Source: a virus. Taken from it: 64,000 nucleotides of DNA. Below, one piece after another: positions 31,028 to 39,300 of this stretch. Under the pieces are notes generated by a model, which saw only the letters and a list, made by a program, of their open reading frames with translations, ran no database searches and was not told the DNA's origin. A program made the translations under genes and the position numbers. Every line of letters starts with the position of its first letter. Within the stretch, counting starts at the first letter, position 1. The stretch spans positions 1 to 64,000 of the IMG/VR virus record IMGVR_UViG_3300021170_000016. One strand, given 5' to 3'.

Positions 31028-31096
31028 CTGGGGGCGGACCCGGTTGACAGACACGACGTTTATACGTTAAGTGTCTTCCAACTGAGCTGCCCCCAG
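31028..31096. other. tRNA-like nested hairpin before the capsid gene
   Basis: CTGGGGGC (31028-31035) pairs with GCCCCCAG (31089-31096); inside, GTTG/CAAC and AGACAC/GTGTCT pair in nested order. Read on the minus strand it begins GGGGGCAGCTCAGTTGG, a tRNA 5'-end/D-arm signature, but it is too short and lacks a T-arm, so it is at most a tRNA remnant. TTGACA at ~31054 with TTAAGT 17 bases on is a weak plus-strand promoter candidate for the capsid gene. Confidence 0.5.
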
Positions 31097-31163
31097 CTGC
31101 TATGCAAGCGGTAGTTGGACGGACCTAGTCGGTATCAAGTTTTGAACCTGACAGGAGTCCCAC

Positions 31164-32237
31164 ATGGCCGCCGCAGTCACCACCTATGGCGATATCTCCC
31201 CCGCCGTCGCCGCGTATTCCGTGGTCCGCATGCTGAAGCGTGCGATGCCCTACCTTCACATCGAGAAGTTCGGTCAGAGCTACCCGCTCCCGACCAACTC
31301 GACGAACACCGCCAAGTTCCGTCGTTACTTCCTGCAGGGCGCTGCGGGCGCGGCCGGTCCCGACAACGGCGGCGGCACCAACGGCGCTGGCACGGCGTTC
31401 TTCATCCCGCTGGCGACCACGCCGCTTGTCGAGGGCGTCACGCCCGAAGGCACGCTGCTCGCCAACCAGGACTACACCATCACGCTGCAGCAGTATGGCA
31501 ACTTCGTCACGATCACCGACGTGATCGAGGACACCCATACCGACCCGGTTCTCCAGCAAGCGACCGACACGCTCGGCGAGCAGGCTGCGGTCACGGTCGA
31601 GACGCTGCGCTTCAACGTCCTCAAGGCCGGCACCAACGTCTGGTATGCGGGCAACGTCGCGAGCCGCACGCTCATCTCCACCGCGATCTCGCTCACCGAT
31701 CAGCGCCGAGTGACGACTGGCCTCAACCGCCAGAACTCGAAGAAGATCAGCTCGGTCATCGCGTCCACGCCGGACTTCAATACGAAGTCGGTCGAAGCGT
31801 CCTATATGGCGATCTGCCATCCGGACCTGGAGACCGATCTGCGTTCGATGACCGGCTTCAAGGTCGTCGCGGACTACGGCCCGCACACGACCCCGTTCGA
31901 GGGCGAGATCGGCTCGGTCGAGCAGGTTCGGTATCTCACGTCCACCATCTTCGCGCCGTTCCTCGCGGCCGGCGTCGTGGTCGCGACCGCGCCGCTACTC
32001 CGCTCGCTCGGCGGCGTCAACATCGACGTCTATCCGATCCTGATCTTCGGCCGCGACGCCTTCGGCATGGTCCCGCTGAAGGGCAAGTCGTCCATGACCC
32101 CGATGGTCGTCAATCCGAAGCCCGCCGCGTCCGACCCGCTCGCCCAGCGCGGCACGGTCGGCTGGAAGCTTTGGCACGGCACCATCATCCTGCAGGACGC
32201 CTTCATGGCTCGCCTGGAGGTCGGCTGCACCGCCTAA
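31164..32237 (+). CDS. major capsid protein (N4-gp56 family)
   Basis: 357 residues. Family pattern: PLVEGVTPEGTLL, then TLQQYGNFVTITDVIEDTHT and DPVL, LGEQAAVTVETLRFNVLKAG, SYMAICHPDLETDLRSMTGF, EGEIGSVEQVRYL. This order is characteristic of the N4-gp56 capsid family (HK97 fold). GGAG lies just before the ATG. It is followed by a hairpin that could hold mRNA level high for this gene. Confidence 0.88.
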   Translation: MAAAVTTYGDISPAVAAYSVVRMLKRAMPYLHIEKFGQSYPLPTNSTNTAKFRRYFLQGAAGAAGPDNGGGTNGAGTAFFIPLATTPLVEGVTPEGTLLANQDYTITLQQYGNFVTITDVIEDTHTDPVLQQATDTLGEQAAVTVETLRFNVLKAGTNVWYAGNVASRTLISTAISLTDQRRVTTGLNRQNSKKISSVIASTPDFNTKSVEASYMAICHPDLETDLRSMTGFKVVADYGPHTTPFEGEIGSVEQVRYLTSTIFAPFLAAGVVVATAPLLRSLGGVNIDVYPILIFGRDAFGMVPLKGKSSMTPMVVNPKPAASDPLAQRGTVGWKLWHGTIILQDAFMARLEVGCTA

Positions 32238-32242
32238 TAGCT

Positions 32243-32286
32243 GAGGGGTCGAGTCAGATCGGTCTGACTCGCCTCTCTCACCCCTC
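32243..32286. other. hairpin after the capsid gene carrying a ninth palindrome variant
   Basis: GAGTCAGATCGGTCTGACTC (32251-32270): perfect 8-bp arms around TCGG, keeping GAGTC-GATC-GACTC. Outer GAGGGGT (32243-32249) and ACCCCTC (32280-32286) extend the stem. No T-run, so it is not a classical terminator. Confidence 0.65.
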
Positions 32287-32304
32287 GGTTCTTGGAGAAT
32301 GAAC

Positions 32305-32751
32305 ATGACGCTCAACACGAACGGCCCGGCCCCTCTGATGGAAGCTGGTGGCATCGCCAGCGCGGCCTACGGTCAATACACCGGCGACGGTTCCGGTGCG
32401 ATTACGATCCCGCTTGGCTTCTCGCCGATGGGGGTCAAGGTCTGGAACATGACCGACCACCTCTACTGGGAATGGAACGCCGGCATGGCCGCGACCCATT
32501 CGCTGATGACGACCGGTTCGACCGGCGTGATCACGGATGACACCAGCTCGGCGATCGTTTCGAACCACGTGATCACGTCGAATACCGGCGCGGGCGTTTA
32601 CGATCCGGGCCAGAACGGCGCGGGTGAGGGCTCGCTTATCAACACGACCTTCTCGGTCGATGCTCCGGATCAGACGAAGCCGAAGCTTGTGCTCGCCAGC
32701 GCCTCGCTGAATATCAACGGCAAACTCTACTGCTGGGAAGCGATGGGCTGA
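32305..32751 (+). CDS. hypothetical capsid-associated protein
   Basis: 148 residues from MTLNTNGPAPLM (the ATG two codons earlier is too close to GGAG). Beta-rich (GSGAITIPLGFSPMGVKVWN), compact, downstream of the major capsid gene. A head decoration or cement protein is plausible from position; no motif. Confidence 0.55.
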   Translation: MTLNTNGPAPLMEAGGIASAAYGQYTGDGSGAITIPLGFSPMGVKVWNMTDHLYWEWNAGMAATHSLMTTGSTGVITDDTSSAIVSNHVITSNTGAGVYDPGQNGAGEGSLINTTFSVDAPDQTKPKLVLASASLNINGKLYCWEAMG

Positions 32752-32759
32752 TTTGTTGG

Positions 32760-32777
32760 CGAGGTCTTCGGACCTCG
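32760..32777. other. C(UUCG)G tetraloop hairpin
   Basis: CGAGGTC-TTCG-GACCTCG, a 7-bp stem with an exceptionally stable tetraloop, directly after the stop at 32751. No T-run follows on the plus strand. Probably an mRNA stabiliser or a weak termination or processing site between head genes. Confidence 0.6.
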
Positions 32778-32807
32778 TCGTATCCTTCTCTGGCTGGAGT
32801 GGTGGTC

Positions 32808-33044
32808 ATGTCTCTTGTTACGAACCAAGCGTTTATGACCGCTGTAATCACTCCTTCGGGTAGCGCTGGGGCGGTCAGTGTCCCTGGGCTCCAGGTCGGC
32901 GATCGTGTCATCCTCCAGGTGAGTTCGGTCGATGGTCGAATCGGGAACTATGAGTCCGTCATTTCCGTCGCTGATGAGGTCCAGCAGCTGGCTGGATGGG
33001 GTGATGGCGGGACAGTGACCCTTACGATCCTCCGCCTGAATTGA
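32808..33044 (+). CDS. hypothetical head protein
   Basis: 78 residues from MSLVTNQAFMTAVI (GGAG eight bases upstream). Beta-strand pattern (AVSVPGLQVGDRVILQVSSV, GGTVTLTILRL). Size and position suggest a decoration or head-completion protein; no family recognised. Confidence 0.5.
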   Translation: MSLVTNQAFMTAVITPSGSAGAVSVPGLQVGDRVILQVSSVDGRIGNYESVISVADEVQQLAGWGDGGTVTLTILRLN

Positions 33045-33072
33045 CGTGTCCTACTACCCTGATGAGGCTCCT

Positions 33073-33360
33073 ATGAGCTATGGCAGCGGCTGTGTCCGGA
33101 TCGATCGCAAGGCCAATGGCTATTGCGTCCAGGTGACCGATCCCGCGATCGTCGCGAAGAACAACAAGCGCGACTCCGGCAAGGGTTACACGCCCTACCA
33201 GAGCCCCGAGCGCGAATACATTTTCAAGTCGGTGGACGAAGTCGTGAAGTTCATCACCAAGAACCTCGACAAGGCTCTACCGAAGGATGAAGCCGTCGAC
33301 TCCTTCGAGTCGGCATTCGACAAGGCCGCTGCGGCGGTGTCCAAAGAAGAGAAGGACTGA
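33073..33360 (+). CDS. conserved phage head-region protein
   Basis: 95 residues from [17 protein letters not shown] lies five bases before this ATG, better than the GTG at 33046. The [16 protein letters not shown] pattern recurs in many phage head clusters as a small protein of unknown function. The C-terminal helix ([16 protein letters not shown]) is charged. Confidence 0.55.
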   Translation: MSYGSGCVRIDRKANGYCVQVTDPAIVAKNNKRDSGKGYTPYQSPEREYIFKSVDEVVKFITKNLDKALPKDEAVDSFESAFDKAAAAVSKEEKD

Positions 33361-33365
33361 CGCCG

Positions 33366-33851
33366 ATGACTGTTGTCATGAAGACTCTCGACGAGACCCA
33401 GAATGGTCCGATCGGTCCCGAACTCAACAAGATCAACTCGAACTTCAAGACCCTTGCGACCGCGGTCAACGCGGGTGTCACCGGCCCCACCGGCCCGACC
33501 GGTGCAGGCGGCCCGACAGGCCCCAACGGTGGCCCGACCGGCCCGACAGGTCCTACCGGCACGACCGGGGCGACGGGCCCCACCGGCGCAGGTCCCACCG
33601 GCCCCACCGGTGCGGGCGCGGCGCAGACGGCGGGCACCTTCGTTCTCAATGGTGCGACTCCAGTCGTTGTGGCGGCTGCAGCGGTTACGGCGAACTCCGT
33701 CATCGTCATCACGCTGAAGACCGCGGGTGGCACGCCGGGCGGTGCCTCACTCACTGGTCCGGATGTGGTCACGATCACGCCCAGCACTGGGTTCCACGTC
33801 GCCGGTCAAGCGACCGACACGTCGACCTACAACTATCTCATCATCGGCTAA
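33366..33851 (+). CDS. short collagen-like GPT-repeat protein
   Basis: 161 residues. N-terminal coiled segment ([20 protein letters not shown]), then about 14 G-x-y triplets, mostly GPT (residues ~40-83), then a beta-rich C-terminal domain. Collagen-like triplets trimerise; the head-proximal position suggests a capsid fibre or decoration. First of three such proteins in the window. Confidence 0.7.
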   Translation: MTVVMKTLDETQNGPIGPELNKINSNFKTLATAVNAGVTGPTGPTGAGGPTGPNGGPTGPTGPTGTTGATGPTGAGPTGPTGAGAAQTAGTFVLNGATPVVVAAAAVTANSVIVITLKTAGGTPGGASLTGPDVVTITPSTGFHVAGQATDTSTYNYLIIG

Positions 33852-33908
33852 TCGCCGGTGGTGTGATGAAGCCTCGATAACCTTGCCTTCGAACAAAGGA
33901 ATCGTATC

Positions 33909-34202
33909 ATGTCTGCTGCACTGAAACTCGGCTCGAACATCCCTCCGACGATCAAGCCCGGCTACGTCCGGATCATGTTGGAGGACTCCGACAAAATCCC
34001 TCCGACCGGCCAGTTCTTCGGCCTCAACGGCGCTGGCTTCATGCTGCGCGCCGGAGAGGAGGCGGACGTGCCGACTGGGATCATCGAGATTCTCGACAAC
34101 GCCGTCGAGTCGCACGCGATCAAGAATGGCTCGAACCAAGTCGTCGGCTATCGCAACCGCCATCGGTTCCCCTACCGGGTGATCCGGAGGGTTGAGGACT
34201 AA
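33909..34202 (+). CDS. hypothetical structural protein
   Basis: 97 residues, AGGA upstream. Beta-rich (YVRIMLEDSDKIPPTGQFFG, AGFMLRAGEEADVP), typical of small head-completion proteins. The stop overlaps the start of the adaptor gene by one base. Confidence 0.55.
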   Translation: MSAALKLGSNIPPTIKPGYVRIMLEDSDKIPPTGQFFGLNGAGFMLRAGEEADVPTGIIEILDNAVESHAIKNGSNQVVGYRNRHRFPYRVIRRVED

Positions 34203-34975
34203 TGAACCTCTCCCAGCTTCTCGACGAGCTGCGTCATGGGATTCTCCATGACCGATCCGACCAGATCGCCGGGAGCGAGCCCGACTACCTCTGGTCGGAT
34301 GATCGTCTGACCAACTACATCAATGAGGCCCAGCGCAAGATGGCGCGCGAGGGCCTCATGATCCGCGACGGGACGACGCCGGATTGCTGTCAGGTCCGGA
34401 CGGTCGCCGGCCAGCAGGAATACACGCTGCACCCGTCGGTGGTGGCAGTGATTTCCGCGAAGATGGATGAGGATATGGCGGACCTCGCGCGCGCAGGTCA
34501 CTCGCCATTCCAGACGTATCACACTCCCGATACCTACTTTTTCGACCCCTCGCAGCTCTCGACGGTGCCGCCCGGAAAAATCCTCGCGTTCGGCACGGAC
34601 GAGGAGGTGGCTCCGGATGACGACGGCTCGATGAGCACGATGGTGCTGCGAGCGTTCCCGGTGCCGGATGCGGCGCACGACGGGATCATCATGCGCCTGC
34701 GCGTGGTTCGTGGTCCGCTCAACGATCTCGTGAACCCGTTGGACGTCCCTGAAATCCCGCGGGACCATCACCTCAACATGCTTGGCTGGGCGGCCTATCT
34801 CGCGCTGCGCATCGTGGACCACGATCTTGGAGACCCGGAACGCGCTGAGGGCTTCAAGACCCAGTTCGAGATGGACGTCGCCGCGGCCAAGAAGGAAGCG
34901 ATGCGTAAGCTCTTCACGCCGAGCCAGTGGGGCTTCGGTCGCAACGGCTGGTCATTCGAGAGGGACTATCAATGA
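34202..34975 (+). CDS. portal-tail adaptor (SU10-type)
   Basis: 257 residues. Pattern: LLDELRHGILHD, LWSDDRLTNYINEAQRKMAR, YTLHPSVVAVI, MRLRVVRGPLNDLV, PEIPRDHHLNMLGWAAYLAL, ending in a basic helical region. This is the common adaptor found between portal and nozzle in SU10-like podoviruses. Role: connects portal to tail. Position after the head genes agrees. Confidence 0.75.
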   Translation: MNLSQLLDELRHGILHDRSDQIAGSEPDYLWSDDRLTNYINEAQRKMAREGLMIRDGTTPDCCQVRTVAGQQEYTLHPSVVAVISAKMDEDMADLARAGHSPFQTYHTPDTYFFDPSQLSTVPPGKILAFGTDEEVAPDDDGSMSTMVLRAFPVPDAAHDGIIMRLRVVRGPLNDLVNPLDVPEIPRDHHLNMLGWAAYLALRIVDHDLGDPERAEGFKTQFEMDVAAAKKEAMRKLFTPSQWGFGRNGWSFERDYQ

Positions 34976-35427
34976 CGCGGTTCTGGTGGATCGTCTCGAC
35001 GCTTGTTTTCATCTTCCTCCTCTTCGCTTCGGTCCAAGCGATCCATGCGCAGACGATTGTCGTTGGCGACAGCATCGCGTTTGGCACCGGTCATGCGATG
35101 GGCGTGCGCACCTACGCGCGTGTTGGTGCGGGCTCGTGCGAGATCGCACGCTACAAGTTTCCGGCTGCGGATACGATCGTGGTCTCGGCCGGCATCAACG
35201 ACGCGCCGGGTCAGTGTGTCAGAAAATTGTATGCACGCTTCGGACACGCTCGCGTGGTGGTGATCCTCCCGAAGGGCATCAACTCCGCACGCGCGCACGT
35301 GGCCGCGGTCGCAGCGGCCTATGGATACACTACGATCAGCTACCGCACGGTGGGACGAAGCTTTCACCCACGGTCCTACCCTGAACTTGCCGCGGCCATT
35401 TGGGGTCGCCTGGGAGCCCGCCAATGA
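34972..35427 (+). CDS. exported SGNH/GDSL-like hydrolase
   Basis: 151 residues, ATGA overlap with the adaptor. Signal peptide or anchor (WWIVSTLVFIFLLFASVQAI, cleavage likely near Ala26). Then VVGDSIAFGTG (nucleophile Ser34), VGAG, SAGINDAPG (Asn77) and RSFHPRSY (His132), the block order of SGNH hydrolases, in a short form missing some secondary structure. It could deacylate cell-surface polysaccharide. It is unusual to find an exported enzyme here. Confidence 0.65.
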   Translation: MTRFWWIVSTLVFIFLLFASVQAIHAQTIVVGDSIAFGTGHAMGVRTYARVGAGSCEIARYKFPAADTIVVSAGINDAPGQCVRKLYARFGHARVVVILPKGINSARAHVAAVAAAYGYTTISYRTVGRSFHPRSYPELAAAIWGRLGARQ

Positions 35428-35540
35428 GTGTCGCCGATAGCCGCCGTGCGAAGAAGCGTCTCCAGCAGCGCTATGGACGCGCGCAGAAGGTCAAACTTGA
35501 AGCTCTGCGCGAGGAAGCCCGGCGCAAGGGTAAGAAGTAG
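35424..35540 (+). CDS. 38-residue highly basic protein
   Basis: ATGA overlap with the SGNH gene. Nearly all residues from 7 on are Arg/Lys/Gln/Ala-rich helix (SRRAKKRLQQRYGRAQKVKL). Probably nucleic-acid or envelope binding; function unknown. Confidence 0.55.
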   Translation: MSVADSRRAKKRLQQRYGRAQKVKLEALREEARRKGKK

Positions 35541-35605
35541 CCGCAGGTTGCGATCTCCGGACAAAATCGATATGGTGCGGCTCCACGTCATAAGGACCGC
35601 CCGAG

Positions 35606-36355
35606 ATGGCCGACGATCTCACGCCTCAACTCCCCACGATGCCTACCCAGACGCGGTATCCTACGGTAGCCGGCCCTCGTCCGCTATTCCCCGGGAACAC
35701 CCGCCCGGCACTCACTCCGGCTGACGCCGCGGCGCTCCAGCAAGGTATGTCGGGCCGCGCCGCGCCCGTTGGTCCTCCGGAGCCGATCATCGCGACTCCT
35801 GTGCCGACCCCTGTCACTCCGGTTCCGACCGCACCTGCTCTCACACCTCCGCAGACCCCGGCGACGAATCCCTACGCGCCGGGTGGCGTCATCCCTCCGG
35901 TAGCTGGTCCGGCCGCGGTCGCCGCATTCCAGAAGAGCCTCGGTGGTGCTCCGGCTCCGTCTCCAGCGCCGGCCGTTGATCCCCAAGCCGGACAGATTCG
36001 GTTCATCGACAAGAACTCTCCGCGCGTCGCCGCTGCGCCGGATGTCATCCGTGGTGGTGTTCCAGGTGCAAGTGGCGGCCTCACGTTTGGACAGCTCTCG
36101 TCCGCCGCTTCGTTGGTCCCTCCGATGCGCTCGCCCGCCGAACGCGCGGCACACTCGCTACTTGATACCTATGAGGCTGAGCATCAGGCTCAACTCAATC
36201 TCCTCGCCGCGCAGAAGAGTGGTGACGCACAGGCGATCAGTGATGCGCAAGCTACGGTCGCCAACTTCAACACAGATGTGATGAAGGCCCACAAGCAGAA
36301 TATGATGGGCATCGTCAATTCGACTCTTGGTTTGACAAACTTCCTTGGTCGTTGA
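35606..36355 (+). CDS. proline-rich virion-region protein
   Basis: 249 residues. The first ~120 are Pro/Ala/Thr-rich linker (VPTPVTPVPTAPALTPPQTP); the last ~80 are helical (RAAHSLLDTYEAEHQAQLN). It lies immediately upstream of the giant virion gene and may be an ejected internal protein. No family recognised. Confidence 0.55.
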   Translation: MADDLTPQLPTMPTQTRYPTVAGPRPLFPGNTRPALTPADAAALQQGMSGRAAPVGPPEPIIATPVPTPVTPVPTAPALTPPQTPATNPYAPGGVIPPVAGPAAVAAFQKSLGGAPAPSPAPAVDPQAGQIRFIDKNSPRVAAAPDVIRGGVPGASGGLTFGQLSSAASLVPPMRSPAERAAHSLLDTYEAEHQAQLNLLAAQKSGDAQAISDAQATVANFNTDVMKAHKQNMMGIVNSTLGLTNFLGR

Positions 36356-36365
36356 GGAGTGATAC

Positions 36366-39300
36366 TTGGCGTTTCCTCCGAGCCCAGATTCGGCGTGGCT
36401 CGCCGATCTACCTAAGCTTGGCGCTCCTCCACCGCCCGCACCGACAGGCTTCTGGGCGAACCCGGTTGTCTCGTCGATCGCGAGCGGCTTCGGCAAGCTC
36501 GGTCAATCCGAAGCTGAGTTCGTGCAAGCGGGTGGCGCTGCGCTTGGCCTCCCTGGTGTGGAGGCTGCAGGCGCGCGTGGTGCGGAGCGCGCTAAGGCCA
36601 ACACCGCGTTGTTCGCCCGGCCTGATCTTGAACAGCAGGGTATGCTGAGTTCGCCGTCGTCGTTCATCTATCATCTCGGTCAACAGCTTCCGACCCTGGT
36701 TGCGGCCGGCGCGGGTGCTGAGGCTCTCCCGGCGATCGGTGGTGCTGGTGCTCTCGCGCGCGCCGCGCGTGCTGGTGTGTTCATGCTCCCCTCCGCCGTC
36801 GGCGCGAACGTCGAAGAGCAGCAGGCGCAGACCCCTGGTGAGCTGACGCAGGAGGGTGCGATCAAGGCCATCGCGCTCGGTGCGCCCGAGGCTCTTGCAC
36901 AAGGCTTCGTTCCCGGCAGCCTCGAACAGATTTTGGAGAAGGGTGCTGCGGGTCAATGGGCTCATCGCGCATTGGTTGGTGGTGCGTCTCTTGGCGCGTA
37001 TCAGGGTGTGCAGGCCGGCGCGACGCGAGCGATCACGGACGCGGCGTATCATCCGGAGATGGGCTTCTCCGATCGCGCGGAGAACGTCGTCAAGGCGGCG
37101 CTCGAAGGTGGTATCACCGGCGCGGTCTTTGGTGGCGCGATCCACGCGGTCTCCGGACAAAAGGTTTCGGTCAATGCTCCGACCGAGGTGATCAATGACG
37201 CGACTGCCAAGGTGCTGGAGCCGACTCAGGATCAGGGCGGTCAGAACCTCAGTAATATGCAGCTACCGGCTCCGCAGCCGCTACTGCAGATCACGGACCA
37301 GCGCACGTCGCCCGGCAACATCGGGACACCGACGGAGCGGCCGATCGCAGTCAATACCGCTGGCGAGGCGTCCGCTACTCCGACCGACGTCATGCCCGGC
37401 CAGACGATCTTCGGAGGCCAGGGCGGCGCGTCGACCGATGTGGCTGCAGCGTCGCGCGCCGGAGCGCAGAAGGCTCTACCTGCACCGACGCCTCCTGTCC
37501 CTGACGTTGTTGCACCTCTTGCAGAGACCCCAAGCGAGGACCTCCGCACTCTGCACACTGCGCTCGCCGCGCAGGACACGATGGACACCGCCCAGAGTGG
37601 CCAGTTCCAAGAGGTCCGTGCGGAGTTGGCGAAGCGCACCGTGCCCGGTCTCAAGATCGGCGAAGGGAATCTCTTCACACCCGAGGAGGTCGCAGCGCGC
37701 GCACCGCAGGTTGCTGAGGTCAAGGCCAGTCTCGATCTACCTGAGAAGGCGCAGAACACGCCCTGGTTCAAGAACCTCAACGCTGCGAACGAGCCTGAGC
37801 TGATCAACGCGATCGACGCGGAGCTGAAGTCGCACGATCGCGTCTCGAAGGCGGACGCGACCGCGGACAATCCGATGCGCAAGGCCACCAAGGTCCCTGA
37901 CTGGCTGCAAGAGCTGGCGAACGACAAGGGCTTGATGGATGGTAGCAAGCCGTCGTCCCCTGCGGAGAAGCTCGAAGGCTTGACGGAGATCGATAAGCCG
38001 CGCGCGCAGGCTGTGGTCGACGCCGCGACGAAAGTAGGTGGAGCGCAGCTGCGCGCCGCGAACCGCAAGATGGCCGACATCAACGCGCAGATCGAGCAGT
38101 TCACCGCTCTCGATGCGGTGCATCAGGAGGCCGCGCGTCAGCTCGCCGACGCGAAGACTCCGAAGGACCCGGCGACGGGAACTCCGATCGCGCAGCCGGA
38201 CCTCACTGTCAAAGCGCGCCCTGCGCCGACCGGTCTTGATCCAGCGGTGCAGGCGAAGTGGGACGCTGCGGACGCGATCGTGCGCGGGAACAATTCCGAC
38301 GCTATCAAGAACCAAGCGCTCGCGCATCAAGCCGCTCTCGAAGCTGGACAGTCGGTGACGAAGCAGACGCTTGCGAAGCTCGGGTCCGATGCGAAGAAGG
38401 AAGCCAAGAGCTACTCTGGTCCGGATCGTTCGATTGTGGAGGATGCAAATGCCGTTCAAGAGCGAAGCGCAGCGCCGGTGGATGCACGAGAACCATCCGG
38501 AAATGGCGGCGGAGTGGGAGGCGGAGACGCCGCCAGGGCCGCTGCCTCACCACGTGCCAAAGACCTCGCCCAAGGCAAAAAAGCCGTCGAAGCCCTTGGG
38601 AACAAGTTTGCTGGCGAGGCAGAGACATCAAAAACGGCTAAGGGGCCAGTAGCTCAAGAGAAGCTCGCGCCGGAGTGGGCGCATGCTACCGCGGACGCGC
38701 GCCAGGGTGAGGTCATCTACTCCCATCCGGACGGTGAGCATGTTGTGGTCCGTTCTTTCGATGCATGGGGCGAGCCTCAATATCAGATGCATAGTCACAC
38801 CGGTGTCATCCCCGATGAGAAGGTGACGCAGGCGTTGGAGAAGGCAATCACGCAGGACAAGTTGCAGGATAAGTTCGAGGCCCAGAAGAACCCCGAAGGT
38901 CCGTGGAAGGGAAAGGACGACTCCGTCGTCGGGACCACAAACGTTCCGCTTGAGAATGTCGGACTTGTCGGAGACTGGCTACGACAAGTCGGGCTCGGCA
39001 ATGTCAAGGTCGCCCTCGTCAATCCGCTCGACGCTCGTGGGGCCGCCGCCACGCGCGAGGGATTGAATGGTGACTATCAGGCTGCGCGTCGCGCCGGTGT
39101 CGCCGCGTCGGACGGCAGTATGAACAGCTTCGGCCCGAAGCTCAACGACTTCTACATGCACACCGATCCAACTCTGTCGCCCGAGAAGACGATCGATACC
39201 CTCGCGCATGAGACTGGGCACATCGTGGAGAAGACTGCACTCCTCAACGCATCTCCTGAGACGAAGCGTGCGATTAATGACGCGTATGCGAAATACTATG

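Noticed and set aside
29858-31054. 398-codon minus-strand ORF opposite the scaffold gene
   Set aside because: Shadow of Ala-rich repeats; Arg/Leu-rich with no domain.
31030-31094. Functional tRNA gene
   Set aside because: Too short, no T-loop consensus and no standard anticodon arm.
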